DNA from: Vibrio splendidus
Lineage (GTDB): Bacteria; Pseudomonadota; Gammaproteobacteria; Enterobacterales; Vibrionaceae
DNA: 64,000 nt
Direction: 5' to 3'
Assembly (NCBI RefSeq): GCF_003345295.1
Contig: NZ_CP031055.1
Location: 2,728,001-2,792,000 of the forward strand
Part shown: positions 35,343 through 51,869 of the stretch, one piece after another
Layout of the letters: every line of letters starts with the position of its first letter
Position numbering within the stretch: the first letter of the stretch is position 1
The notes under the pieces: generated by a model
The model's database searches: none
What the model was told of the DNA's origin: nothing
The model's input: only the letters and a program-made list of their open reading frames with translations
Made by a program: the position numbers and the translations under genes

Positions 35343-35655
35343 CATTTAAAGATCCGAACTCATCCATACCAGTCTACTCACCTTTTACTACCTCATTTAA
35401 TTCGAAAACCAACACTTTTAATGCTCTTCTAAAGCAATCAGACTTTTCTCTTTAATTCCGCTCAAGCTATCACAAGAACAAACTTGTCACTCTTGCAAGA
35501 AGCCAGTCATCACGAAGGGCTACTTTCGTTATCTATAGAAGTGCTCTGCTGAGAAATTCTAGTCGTAATGGGGGCGGGAATTAAAAGCTAAATAATGAAT
35601 TCAAATAAGCTCTAGAAAGGCTCTGTTGGTTGCTTAAATTGAAATGACACACGAC

Positions 35656-36051
35656 TCACTCTTTATCGAAACTATCCACTACAATCGCTCCCATAGACGC
35701 TGGCATAGAAATAACAATTACCCTTTTGATAGATACAATTGGATCGCTTAATAAAGGAAGCTTGTCCAAACAAGTCAGCACCAAAGCAACAACCAATGCA
35801 GTCATCACATAAGCAATAACAATTCTGAAAATAAACACTGGCAACCGAGCGACAATATCTTTCTGAAATACACTCTCATACGTGTAAAAGCCCAGGAATA
35901 CAGCAGACAATAGAAACAACAACAGCAAGTTAGCTGTAGGCAAAGTCTCCCCTAACTTCCAGGCTTCCTCAGAAAAAGAAATCGGCACGGCCAAAGCAAA
36001 AGATCCAACAAAGATCTGGCTGGCATCTTCAAAGTTAAAGCTTAATTTCAT
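35656..36051 (-). CDS. DUF2391-type integral membrane protein
   Basis: A 131-residue protein with about four hydrophobic segments: FVGSFALAVPISF, LLLLFLLSAVFLGFYTY, FIFRIVIAYVMTALVVALVL and VIVISMPASMGAIVVD. The N-terminal FEDASQIFVGSFALAVPISFSEEAW resembles the DUF2391 (TIGR02587-type) family, whose function is unknown. I chose the ATG at 36051; another ATG at 36063 adds four residues, and neither has a strong ribosome site. It stands isolated between a tRNA cluster and about 1 kb of apparently empty DNA, so it may belong to a small accessory insertion. Confidence 0.7.
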   Translation of the reverse strand: MKLSFNFEDASQIFVGSFALAVPISFSEEAWKLGETLPTANLLLLFLLSAVFLGFYTYESVFQKDIVARLPVFIFRIVIAYVMTALVVALVLTCLDKLPLLSDPIVSIKRVIVISMPASMGAIVVDSFDKE

Positions 36052-36063
36052 AGTTCGACCCAT

Positions 36064-37030
36064 TAGGTTTTAAGGCTTTATCTATTTTTTAAAATAATCA
36101 CAAAATTATCCGCCGATGATTTGGGGAATTTTCTATTCTTACCAAGCAACAGAAATGACACTTCTTAGCTTAATATTAGTCGTAATAACCTAAACATAGC
36201 TTGAACTAACTAGCAAGAGATCAATATGTTCAGAGTAAAAGCTGTCAAAACAACTAATTCATATCGAGTCGACAAGCACATCAGAATCGAAGAGAGACCG
36301 GTAAACATCCTAAGATACTAGTGCCTAGAACCAGAAAATCTCAATCAGTTGGGTGATAAACATCACTGCACGGATCGAGGGATACTCTATTTCTTAGCTT
36401 ATATATCCTTCCGGCATCACTTGGGGAGCTCAGTCTAGCGACTCTCACCTTCAAACTGAATCTAGTCCGCTTTCACCCTTTAAAATGCTTCGAACAAAGT
36501 GCTTAATGCTATCGAGAGTGATTTAAGCTCAATGCATAACAAGAGCTATTAAGTCTACTTATTAAGGACTCTAGCGTTCTTAGCAAAATCCTCTCGATGA
36601 TGGAGTCCTAATTACACATTAGGCTATCCTCTAGATTCACTGATAGGCCAGAAGTCAGGTTTCCTAGACGAAGATCTATTAACTAATACTTGAGGAAGGC
36701 TCCAAGCACTGAGCAAGCGGGGTGAGTTGTAATGCTTGTATGGTTTCAGGTATTGAATAGGGGCGCTGAGTCAGAACAGTCTCATTAACCTAACTTACAA
36801 CGTCGTATGGCTAGAGTATTTGATCAGTAAGCTTAAAGAGCTGCATGCGTTTGAAGCCTTTCTTGTGTCAAACCACAATTGGAATCAGAAATGATGTGAT
36901 TCTAGTCGTAGGATTGGGATTTCTGATAAATGACGGAATAATGGGGACGCGTTGGCTAAGAGTTATGGGGTACGGGAAGCCTTATGTGGAAGTCATTAGA
37001 TGGAAGGGCGAAGCACTATAATTTAGATGT
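36064..37030. other. About 1 kb without a convincing gene
   Basis: Both strands are broken by stops. The best candidate is a 31-codon frame at 36225-36320 (MFRVKAVKTTNSYRV start, with AAGAGA upstream), which I do not recognise. The stretch lies between the DUF2391 gene and the end of an rRNA operon; it may be a decayed gene, an untranslated RNA or spacer. Confidence 0.4.
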
Positions 37031-37063
37031 AAAAAAGCCCCGCTATTTCTAGCGAGGCTTCTA
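37031..37063 (-). terminator. Terminator of the downstream rRNA operon
   Basis: AGCCCCGCTA / TAGCGAGGCT pair with one mismatch, loop TTTC. On the reverse strand a T run follows (plus-strand AAAAAA at 37031-37036). It sits just past tRNA-Asp. Confidence 0.85.
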
Positions 37064-37069
37064 AATAAA

Positions 37070-37146
37070 TGGCGGAGTGGACGGGACTCGAACCCGCGAC
37101 CCCCGGCGTGACAGGCCGGTATTCTAACCAACTGAACTACCACTCC
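37070..37146 (-). tRNA. tRNA-Asp(GTC)
   Basis: 77 nt with encoded CCA; acceptor GGAGTGG / CCACTCC, anticodon GTC in CTGTCAC. Last gene of the downstream rRNA operon. Confidence 0.96.
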
Positions 37147-37175
37147 GCAGTGTCTATTCAGCATAATGCAATTTA

Positions 37176-37294
37176 AGCCTGACGATGTCCTACTCTCACA
37201 TGGGGAAACCCCACACTACCATCGGCGCTATTGTGTTTCACTTCTGAGTTCGGCATGGAATCAGGTGGGTCCACAATGCTATGGTCGTCAAACA
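37176..37294 (-). rRNA. rrf: 5S rRNA, distal copy of the downstream operon
   Basis: A 119-nt 5S gene, recognisable from the conserved CCGAACTCAGAAGTGAAAC segment. Helix I has GACG/CGTC where the other two copies have GGCG/CGCC, a compensated change. Ends are approximate to a few bases. Confidence 0.93.
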
Positions 37295-37334
37295 AATTCT
37301 GTTGTCAATTTGATTAATCAAATCAACTAAATAG

Positions 37335-37411
37335 TGGTGCTGATACCCAGACTCGAACTGGGGACCTCACCCTTACCAAGGGTGCGCTCTACCGGGCTGA
37401 GCTATATCAGC
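37335..37411 (-). tRNA. tRNA-Thr(GGT)
   Basis: 77 nt with CCA; acceptor GCTGATA / TATCAGC, anticodon GGT in TTGGTAA. It lies between two 5S genes, as thrV does in E. coli rrnD. Confidence 0.96.
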
Positions 37412-37482
37412 AATTCAGGAGTCGTTTAAAAACGATTCTGAAAACTTTTGTCTTCACTTTTAAAAAGTGAAAATAAATTTGG

Positions 37483-37601
37483 AGCCTGGCGATGTCCTAC
37501 TCTCACATGGGGAAACCCCACACTACCATCGGCGCTATTGTGTTTCACTTCTGAGTTCGGCATGGAATCAGGTGGGTCCACAATGCTATGGTCGCCAAGC
37601 A
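37483..37601 (-). rRNA. rrf: 5S rRNA, proximal copy of the downstream operon
   Basis: A 119-nt 5S gene directly after 23S. Nearly the same as the copy at 43152, with one visible difference (GGGAAACCCC versus GGGAAGCCCC on the plus strand). Confidence 0.94.
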
Positions 37602-37698
37602 AATTTTAAAATTCGGAAAGCTTATCTAAAAGTTATTTCTCTTCAAACGCATTCAAGGTCTGGTACATCTGAGTCCACAAAACCCCTTGGGTGTTGTA

Positions 37699-40591
<2,893 letters not shown>

Positions 40592-40867
40592 ATACAACCC
40601 GAAAGGGTCTTAGTGTATGGCAACTAACCAAGGTTTTTGGTTGTCATCAAGAAGGGTTAATTCTCAATGACTGTTTGCCGGACTCAATTTACTTTTTGTT
40701 TCCACTTTTAAAAAAAGTAGAATCAAAAAATGAACAATCATTTCTGATCATTCGAATACAAGACACTTGAATGTGTTTGTTGTGTTTATCTAATGAAAGA
40801 TAAACATTGAGAACTTTTAAACTTGATTGAATTACTCGTAAGTAATCAATCAGTCAGCTTTCCAAAT

Positions 40868-40878
40868 TGTTAAAGAGC
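40868..40878 (-). promoter_or_regulatory. boxA element in the spacer
   Basis: The reverse complement reads GCTCTTTAACA, which matches the rRNA boxA used for Nus-factor antitermination ahead of 23S. Confidence 0.8.
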
Positions 40879-40931
40879 TAGATTTCTTTCGAAACCATTT
40901 TTAAATATTTTCAGATAAAAACACTTAAAGA

Positions 40932-41007
40932 TGGTGGAGCTATGCGGGATCGAACCGCAGACCTCCTGCGTGCAAGGCAGGCGCTCTCCCAGCTGAGCTA
41001 TAGCCCC
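40932..41007 (-). tRNA. tRNA-Ala(TGC)
   Basis: 76 nt with CCA; acceptor GGGGCTA / TAGCTCC (first pair G-C after the A73 convention), anticodon TGC in CTTGCAC. Spacer tRNA of the downstream operon. Confidence 0.96.
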
Positions 41008-41028
41008 ATCTTTGTATCTAGTCGATAT

Positions 41029-41105
41029 TGGTGGGTCTGAGTGGACTCGAACCACCGACCTCCCGCTTATCAGGCGAGCGCTCTAACCAGCTGAGCTACA
41101 GACCC
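41029..41105 (-). tRNA. tRNA-Ile(GAT)
   Basis: 77 nt with CCA; acceptor GGGTCTG / CAGACCC, anticodon GAT in CTGATAA. It precedes tRNA-Ala in the direction of transcription. Confidence 0.96.
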
Positions 41106-41172
41106 AATATCGTCTCTTTTACTTTCTAAACCTAATCAATCTGTGTGGACACTCATCGTAAGTATCTTCGTA

Positions 41173-42727
<1,555 letters not shown>

Positions 42728-43055
42728 AAGATTTTGTGACTCAACGAATACTGACTTCAAAACTAATATTCATGTAAACATGAACATGTAATTCTAAAGC
42801 TATTACCATTCCAACAGAATGGTAATGAATTGACTGTGCCGAATAACTACAAGTAGTTAAACGTATTGGTCACTCAGTTCATTGAAATCATTGTGTTACC
42901 GAAGTAACTGTTATTACGCTCTTTCGAAAAAGAACCAATAACGTTTTGATATTCATCAACGAGTGCCCACACAGATTGATAGGTTTAAATTGTTAAAGAG
43001 CGTGTTCTCTAAAAAGAGAACGCTTTCAGTGCCTTAGCACTTAAGCAGGACGCGT
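42728..43055 (-). promoter_or_regulatory. rRNA leader, downstream operon, with boxA
   Basis: A leader of about 330 bp between promoter and 16S. boxA is at 42991-43001. Hairpins are visible at 42769-42784 (TTCATGT/ACATGAA), at TTACCATTC/GAATGGTAA (shared with the other operon), at 42845-42858 (AACTAC/GTAGTT) and at 42910-42942 (GTTATT/AATAAC). Confidence 0.85.
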
Positions 43056-43083
43056 ATAATACGCTTTCCACTTTGAAAGTCAA
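43056..43083 (-). promoter_or_regulatory. Promoter of the downstream rRNA operon
   Basis: On the reverse strand TTGACT (43083-43078), a 16-bp spacer, TATTAT (43061-43056) and the GC-rich discriminator ACGCGTCC. This is the typical P1-type rRNA promoter. Confidence 0.87.
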
Positions 43084-43120
43084 CATAAAATACTAAGAAA
43101 ACTTAGAACTCTATGGTGAC

Positions 43121-43141
43121 TTGTCTAGAAACTAGACAAAG
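43121..43141 (-). terminator. Hairpin after 5S of the upstream operon, weak terminator or processing site
   Basis: TTGTCTAG / CTAGACAA with a three-base loop lies about 10 bp past the 5S end. No T run follows on the reverse strand. Confidence 0.45.
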
Positions 43142-43151
43142 TCGAAATTAA

Positions 43152-43270
43152 AGCCTGGCGATGTCCTACTCTCACATGGGGAAGCCCCACACTACCATCG
43201 GCGCTATTGTGTTTCACTTCTGAGTTCGGCATGGAATCAGGTGGGTCCACAATGCTATGGTCGCCAAGCA
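43152..43270 (-). rRNA. rrf: 5S rRNA, upstream operon
   Basis: 119 nt, the single 5S gene of the upstream operon. Helix I is of the GGCG/CGCC type. Confidence 0.94.
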
Positions 43271-43364
43271 AATTTTAAAATTCGGAAAGCTTATCTAAAA
43301 GTTATTTCTCTTCAAACGCATTCAAGGTCTGTCTTTGAGTCCACAAAACCCCTTGGGTGTTGTA

Positions 43365-46257
<2,893 letters not shown>

Positions 46258-46652
46258 ATACAACCCGAAAGGGTCTTAGTGTATGGCAACTAACCAAGGT
46301 TTTTGGTTGTCATCAAGAAGGGTTAATTCTTGATAACTGTTTGCCGGACTCAATTTACTTTTTGTTTCCACTTTTAAAAAAAGTAGAATCAAAAAATGAA
46401 CAATCATTTCTGATCATTCGAATACAAGACACTTGAATGTGTTTGTTGTGTTTATCTAATGAAAGATAAACATTGAGAACTTTTAAGTTTGATTGAATTA
46501 CTCGTAAGTAATCAATCAGTCAGCTTTCCAAATTGTTAAAGAGCATAAAGCAAAAAGCTTTAATCAATAACTTACGTTATTAATTAAAGCTCTGGCTTTA
46601 ACTAAATCTAAACCATCAATCTGTGTGGACACTCATCGTAAGTATCTTCGTA
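46258..46652 (-). other. 16S-23S spacer without tRNA
   Basis: A 395-bp spacer. The 23S-proximal part matches the other operon to the boxA (46534-46545), but the tRNA-Ile/Ala block is replaced by a long hairpin at 46556-46591 (AGCTTTAAT...ATTAAAGCT, inner GTTAT/ATAAC type pairing). Confidence 0.9.
46534..46545 (-). promoter_or_regulatory. boxA element in the tRNA-less spacer
   Basis: The reverse complement reads TGCTCTTTAACA, a complete boxA, placed as in the other spacer. Confidence 0.8.
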
Positions 46653-48207
<1,555 letters not shown>

Positions 48208-48531
48208 AAGATTTTGTGACTCAACGAATACTGACTTCAAAACTATTCTTTATAAATAAAGAATGTAATTTTAAAGCTATTACCATTCCAACAGAATGGT
48301 AATGAATTGACTGTGCCGAATAATTTCTTTCTACAAGAGAAAGTCGTTAAACGTATTGGTCACTCAGTTCATTGAAATCAATTTGTTACCGAAGTAACTG
48401 TTTTATCCAAAGGATAAAACGTTTTGATATTCATCAACGAGTGCCCACACAGATTGATAGGTTTAAATTGTTAAAGAGCTTCACTTGTTGAGCGTTCCTT
48501 TTAAGTAAGGAGCCTCTCTAAGTGGACGGCC
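48208..48531 (-). promoter_or_regulatory. rRNA leader, upstream operon, with boxA
   Basis: boxA is at 48469-48479. Hairpins at 48246-48263 (TTCTTTAT/ATAAAGAA), 48327-48343 (CTTTCT/AGAAAG) and 48400-48420 (GTTTTATCC/GGATAAAAC) sit where the other leader has hairpins of different sequence; the linkers are nearly the same. Confidence 0.85.
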
Positions 48532-48559
48532 ATTCTAGCGTTTTAATTCTCAGTGTCAA
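48532..48559 (-). promoter_or_regulatory. Proximal promoter of the upstream rRNA operon
   Basis: On the reverse strand a perfect TTGACA (48559-48554), a 16-bp spacer, and TAGAAT (48537-48532) followed by GGCCGTCC. Confidence 0.85.
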
Positions 48560-48680
48560 ACACTTATTGGGAATTAATTTCTACTTTTTAAAAGTAGGAG
48601 CGATTAAACGCTTTAAGCTAGTTGCCTTACCAACATTCTGCGCTGAAGCCTTGTGGCGTCTGCCGTGTCAGTGAGGCGGC

Positions 48681-48708
48681 ATTATAGAGATGCAGCTCTT
48701 ATTGGCAA
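48681..48708 (-). promoter_or_regulatory. Distal promoter of the upstream rRNA operon
   Basis: On the reverse strand TTGCCA (48708-48703), a 16-bp spacer, and a perfect TATAAT (48686-48681) with discriminator GCCGCCTC, about 149 bp before the proximal promoter. Confidence 0.82.
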
Positions 48709-48827
48709 GCATTAAATGCGTTTTTTATTGAAAAAAGAGGTTAAGCGAAGACATTTCAACCAAGGGCTTATTTATACCACTTTCAACCCAAGTTTCGAAC
48801 AAATTACCCACAACACCCTGTGGATAA

Positions 48828-50081
48828 CTACTCACCATTATCAAAAAAGTAAGATAAACGAGCCCTAGGGTTTAGATATTCTCTAACTTGTTCCGGTAAC
48901 TTACTTGGATGAACTGCATTGACAATTTTTATCTCTTTACTAAAGAGGTCAATGATCGGGGCTTGGGTTCTTGGCACGCTAGGATCATAGATCAGTACAT
49001 TCGGGTAAAGCATGTGTTTAGCATTAACTGAAATCACTATTCCAATTGATTCATTTGAAAGCTGCACGACAGTGCCCGGTGGGTACACTCCCATAAACTT
49101 GACTAACAGACTCAAGTTATCCTGACTATATAGGTGTTTGCAGTTCTTATATAAATGAGAGAGTGCTAAGTAAGGGATCTTCTGCTGGGATTGCGCTTTA
49201 CTGTGGCAAAGATTATCAAATGCATTTGCTACCGCGACTATTTTTGCAAACTCATCTATACCATCTTCAGTTAAGCCTTCTGGATAACCCGAACCGTCAT
49301 TCATTTCGTGATGCTGACCAATAACTCTCTTCGCACTGTCAGGAAAACCCTCAATAGCCGTGACTATATCTACCCCATACTTAGTATGAAGTTTGAGATA
49401 ATTCGCCTCTGGCACAGTCAAAGCTGCCTGCTTTCTTAGTATCGCTACGGGTATCTTTATTTTACCTATATCGTGAAACAACGCGGCAAATGAAAGGTCT
49501 TTCAACTGCTGCGTATTGTAGCCTTTTGCTTTACCAATCATTAACGCAACAACAGAGACATTTAATGTATGGAAGTAAATGTCTTCAAAGTCAGCTTTTG
49601 CATTCATGAGATGCAAGGTTACGTTATCGTCACTCACTAGCGTTTCAACAATATCATCAACAAGAGCTTTAACCTCCCCTACCGCATCTAATGGGCGATT
49701 ACGGATTTTGGTCATCACAGAACGCATTCGGGCAAGCGAACGTTCGAACTCTTTCTCGCAATGACTCACCCTACGACGGTAAGAGCTTAGAGTTTCGATA
49801 CGCTCATGCTTATCTTTCCACATTCTTTCCGCTTCAAGACTTACTTGTAAATCAGTATCAAGGTCTTGTTCACTCACATGATTAGCGGGTAAAGGTGATG
49901 TATCGCTTTGGTTCGGATTTATATAGACGTGCTTAATCCCAAGATGTCGAATTACTTGTACTTGAGCGTCATCTTTGATTTTAAAGCTGTTAAGTAGAAA
50001 TGGGTGTTCATTCCATTTTACTGGGAGTCGTACATGTAGACCGGGCTGAATGCGATCTACGGTAATCTTTATGCTGCCCAT
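48828..50081 (-). CDS. HD-GYP domain cyclic-di-GMP phosphodiesterase
   Basis: A 417-residue cytoplasmic protein predicted to hydrolyse cyclic-di-GMP, a signal controlling the motile-sessile switch in Vibrio. The N-terminal 60 residues (MGSIKITVDRIQPGLHVRL) are a DUF3391-type domain. A coiled stretch follows at about 80-130, then the HD-GYP domain with the metal HD at 203-204 (LFHDIGKIKIP) and the signature HHEMNDGSGYPEGL at 257-270. All metal ligands I can check seem present, so it is likely active. There are no membrane segments or receiver domain. It lies upstream of the rRNA promoters in the same orientation and ends about 120 bp before them, so read-through into the rRNA operon is possible. 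Confidence 0.93.
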   Translation of the reverse strand: MGSIKITVDRIQPGLHVRLPVKWNEHPFLLNSFKIKDDAQVQVIRHLGIKHVYINPNQSDTSPLPANHVSEQDLDTDLQVSLEAERMWKDKHERIETLSSYRRRVSHCEKEFERSLARMRSVMTKIRNRPLDAVGEVKALVDDIVETLVSDDNVTLHLMNAKADFEDIYFHTLNVSVVALMIGKAKGYNTQQLKDLSFAALFHDIGKIKIPVAILRKQAALTVPEANYLKLHTKYGVDIVTAIEGFPDSAKRVIGQHHEMNDGSGYPEGLTEDGIDEFAKIVAVANAFDNLCHSKAQSQQKIPYLALSHLYKNCKHLYSQDNLSLLVKFMGVYPPGTVVQLSNESIGIVISVNAKHMLYPNVLIYDPSVPRTQAPIIDLFSKEIKIVNAVHPSKLPEQVREYLNPRARLSYFFDNGE

Positions 50082-50164
50082 TTTTATATATAATATTGAT
50101 CAATAATCTCTATTTATAATTCTAATAAAACCGAGCAGCAATTTCACTATCCAATTTCACAGGT

Positions 50165-50572
50165 TCAACTTAAAGAATCACAGTGCACCATCCAACGTAT
50201 GCCGAACTTATCTTCCACTTTGCCAAACCGAGCTCCCCAAAACGTATCCGCTAAAGGTGTCATTATTCGCCCACCTTGCTTCAGGTTTTCAAAGATTTGC
50301 TCTTGAGTCGCGGTATCCTCAGTAACAAGGGAGAGAGCGAGGTTGTTACCTTCGAGCTCTTTCGCTTTAACACCATCAGACATCATCAGCTTCATACCAA
50401 ACGCTTCAAACTCAGCATGCATAATCCAATCAGGTTGAGCTCCCTCTATTACTTGTGGCGCATCACTAAAAAGTTGTTTCGATAAAACTACACCGCCAAA
50501 ACATTTATGATAAAAATCCAACGCTTCGTTACAACGGCCATCAAAAAACAAGTAAGGGGTTACTGTCAGCAT
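50165..50572 (-). CDS. VOC-family (PhnB-like) protein
   Basis: A 135-residue vicinal-oxygen-chelate superfamily protein of the PhnB/3-demethylubiquinone-methyltransferase-like subgroup. It starts at MLTVTPYLFFDGRCNEALDFYHKCFGG (ATG 50572, preceded by GAGGAG); a longer start at 50608 is unlikely. The two beta-alpha-beta halves are visible, with MHAEFEAFGMKLMMSDG in the first and GARFGKVEDKFGIRWMVH at the end. Such proteins have uncertain substrates. It stands alone, and the function is not assignable. Confidence 0.85.
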   Translation of the reverse strand: MLTVTPYLFFDGRCNEALDFYHKCFGGVVLSKQLFSDAPQVIEGAQPDWIMHAEFEAFGMKLMMSDGVKAKELEGNNLALSLVTEDTATQEQIFENLKQGGRIMTPLADTFWGARFGKVEDKFGIRWMVHCDSLS

Positions 50573-50818
50573 ATATCTCTCCTCTATTATTCCTTTAAAC
50601 ATAGACAATAGATGAGAGAATGGTAGGTAACATCATGATTTAAGATGATTAATTTATTAAGGAATCGAATTGCGAAGGGAAACGGTGTGGTTTAGGAATG
50701 AAACAACAAGATCTGACTGATTAAAAAAGCGTTCCTGCCGTTAAAACAAAGGTAAGCTTTTCTATTCTCCAGATACAACAAAGCCCCGACCATTTCTGAT
50801 CAGAGCTTTATCTAAATA

Positions 50819-50884
50819 TGGTACCGGTAGGCCGACTTGACTGGGCTTGCATCCAAGCCGACACGCTGGATTTTAAATTCACAA
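50819..50884 (-). pseudogene. Degenerate tRNA-Leu-like fragment 1
   Basis: On the plus strand TGGTACCGGTAGGC is the exact 3' end of tRNA-Leu (51050), after which only GACTTGA and the GGATTTT segment still resemble it. The cloverleaf is broken. Confidence 0.55.
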
Positions 50885-50898
50885 ACGCCTAAAACGAC

Positions 50899-50925
50899 GA
50901 AAGGTCGCTATAAAAGCGACCTTTC
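50899..50925. terminator. Hairpin between the tRNA-Leu remnants
   Basis: GAAAGGTCGC / GCGACCTTTC with a seven-base loop; terminator-like but with only short A/T flanks. Confidence 0.5.
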
Positions 50926-50931
50926 TATGCT

Positions 50932-50993
50932 TGGTACCGGTAGGCGGAATGATTGGACAGGCATTCCTGCCGCCGCCGAGAAGGCAACGCTCC
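50932..50993 (-). pseudogene. Degenerate tRNA-Leu-like fragment 2
   Basis: TGGTACCGGTAGGCGGA matches the tRNA-Leu 3' end, and GAAGGCAACG resembles its variable arm (GAAGGCAACG at 51084). A hairpin GGAATG / CATTCC replaces the middle. Confidence 0.55.
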
Positions 50994-51011
50994 CTATACC
51001 CCAGATACAAC

Positions 51012-51039
51012 AAAGCCCCGACTTTCGTCGAGGCTTTGT
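51012..51039 (-). terminator. Terminator of tRNA-Leu
   Basis: CAAAGCCCCGAC / GTCGAGGCTTTG with loop TTTC, one mismatch on the plus strand (G-T on the RNA), 11 bp past the tRNA 3' end on the reverse strand. Confidence 0.8.
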
Positions 51040-51049
51040 CATTTAAATA

Positions 51050-51134
51050 TGGTACCGGTAGGCGGACTTGAACCGCCACGCCCGAAGGCAACGGATTTTG
51101 AATCCGTCGTGTATACCAATTTCACCATACCGGC
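51050..51134 (-). tRNA. tRNA-Leu(CAA)
   Basis: 85 nt with encoded CCA and a long variable arm (GTTGCCTTCGGGC). Acceptor GCCGGTA / TACCGGT, anticodon CAA in TTCAAAA. The only tRNA here outside the clusters and rRNA operons. Confidence 0.96.
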
Positions 51135-51329
51135 ATTATCTTGGGGCGTTGCCCTTTCGATGTCTGGCATTATACGTATGCGAACTGATGTGGCAAGTAT
51201 AAAAACTTGAATTCATGTGTGTTTGCCGATAATTTCGCCACTAAGTCATAAGCTGTGCGTCATGTCTCTTTTCACGCCAGGCCTTAGACTATATTCTGAC
51301 GCCTAAATTTTTGAAGAAGTAATAACACC

Positions 51330-51806
51330 ATGACATCAACAAACACAATGCCACCAGCAGGAGTAATGCGCCGATTTGGTGCCTTGTTCTATGACGCCCT
51401 TATCGTAATCGCTATTGAGATGCTGGCGGCTGGCGTCATTGTCGCTCTGCTGCATGCGCTCATGGCACTTGGCGTTTTTAACCATAGCGGTTATGCCGAT
51501 GTTAGTGACTTCTTGAGCAACCACCCGATTTGGAGCCCTGCATATACCTTTTACTTAGTCGTAGTTTGGGTGTATTTCTTTGTGTTCTTTTGGACAAAAG
51601 CAGGTCAAACGCTAGGCATGCGAGCTTGGAAACTGCGCATTCAAAACAAAGATGGCTCCGCTATTACTGTAACCCAAGCTCTGATTCGCTTAGGTACTTC
51701 AGGATTTGGATTAGCAAACTTATGTGTTCCATTCGACCCTCAAAAGCGTGGCTTTCACGACATCTGGGCGAAGACCGAAGTAGTAGTGCTACCACAAGCA
51801 CGATAA
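51330..51806 (+). CDS. RDD-family membrane protein
   Basis: A 158-residue inner-membrane protein of the RDD family. The N-terminal RRFGALFYDALIVIAIEML is the family motif with its Arg and Asp residues; then come a second hydrophobic stretch, a third (YTFYLVVVWVYFFVFFW) with the conserved TKAGQTLGMRAWKLRI, and the C-terminal RGFHDIWAKTEVV. Some relatives are linked to sodium/proton exchange, but a general function is not known. Convergent with lptG, with a shared hairpin between. Confidence 0.9.
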   Translation: MTSTNTMPPAGVMRRFGALFYDALIVIAIEMLAAGVIVALLHALMALGVFNHSGYADVSDFLSNHPIWSPAYTFYLVVVWVYFFVFFWTKAGQTLGMRAWKLRIQNKDGSAITVTQALIRLGTSGFGLANLCVPFDPQKRGFHDIWAKTEVVVLPQAR

Positions 51807-51834
51807 CGCGATCAAACTTGCTACAGTCAAGAGC

Positions 51835-51865
51835 AAAAAAGGAAGGCGTTATGCCTTCCTTTTTT
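51835..51865. terminator. Bidirectional terminator between the RDD gene and lptG
   Basis: AAAAAAGGAAGGC / GCCTTCCTTTTTT with a five-base loop, a perfect 13-bp stem with A/T runs on both sides. Confidence 0.92.
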
Positions 51866-51869
51866 CTAT

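Larger units (their letters stand above)
40592..41172 (-). other. 16S-23S spacer with tRNA-Ile and tRNA-Ala
   Basis: A 581-bp transcribed spacer. It contains a boxA antitermination element (TGTTAAAGAGC on the plus strand at 40868-40878) next to tRNA-Ala. Its 23S-proximal 290 bp are almost identical to the spacer of the other operon. Confidence 0.9.

Noticed and set aside
36064..37030. CTAG enrichment as a sign of foreign DNA
   Set aside because: I count about ten CTAG here, but valS and other core genes also have many because CTA codons are common, so the contrast is weak.
50953..51210. An 85-codon forward frame across tRNA-Leu
   Set aside because: It translates the tRNA and the repeat array; no support as a protein.
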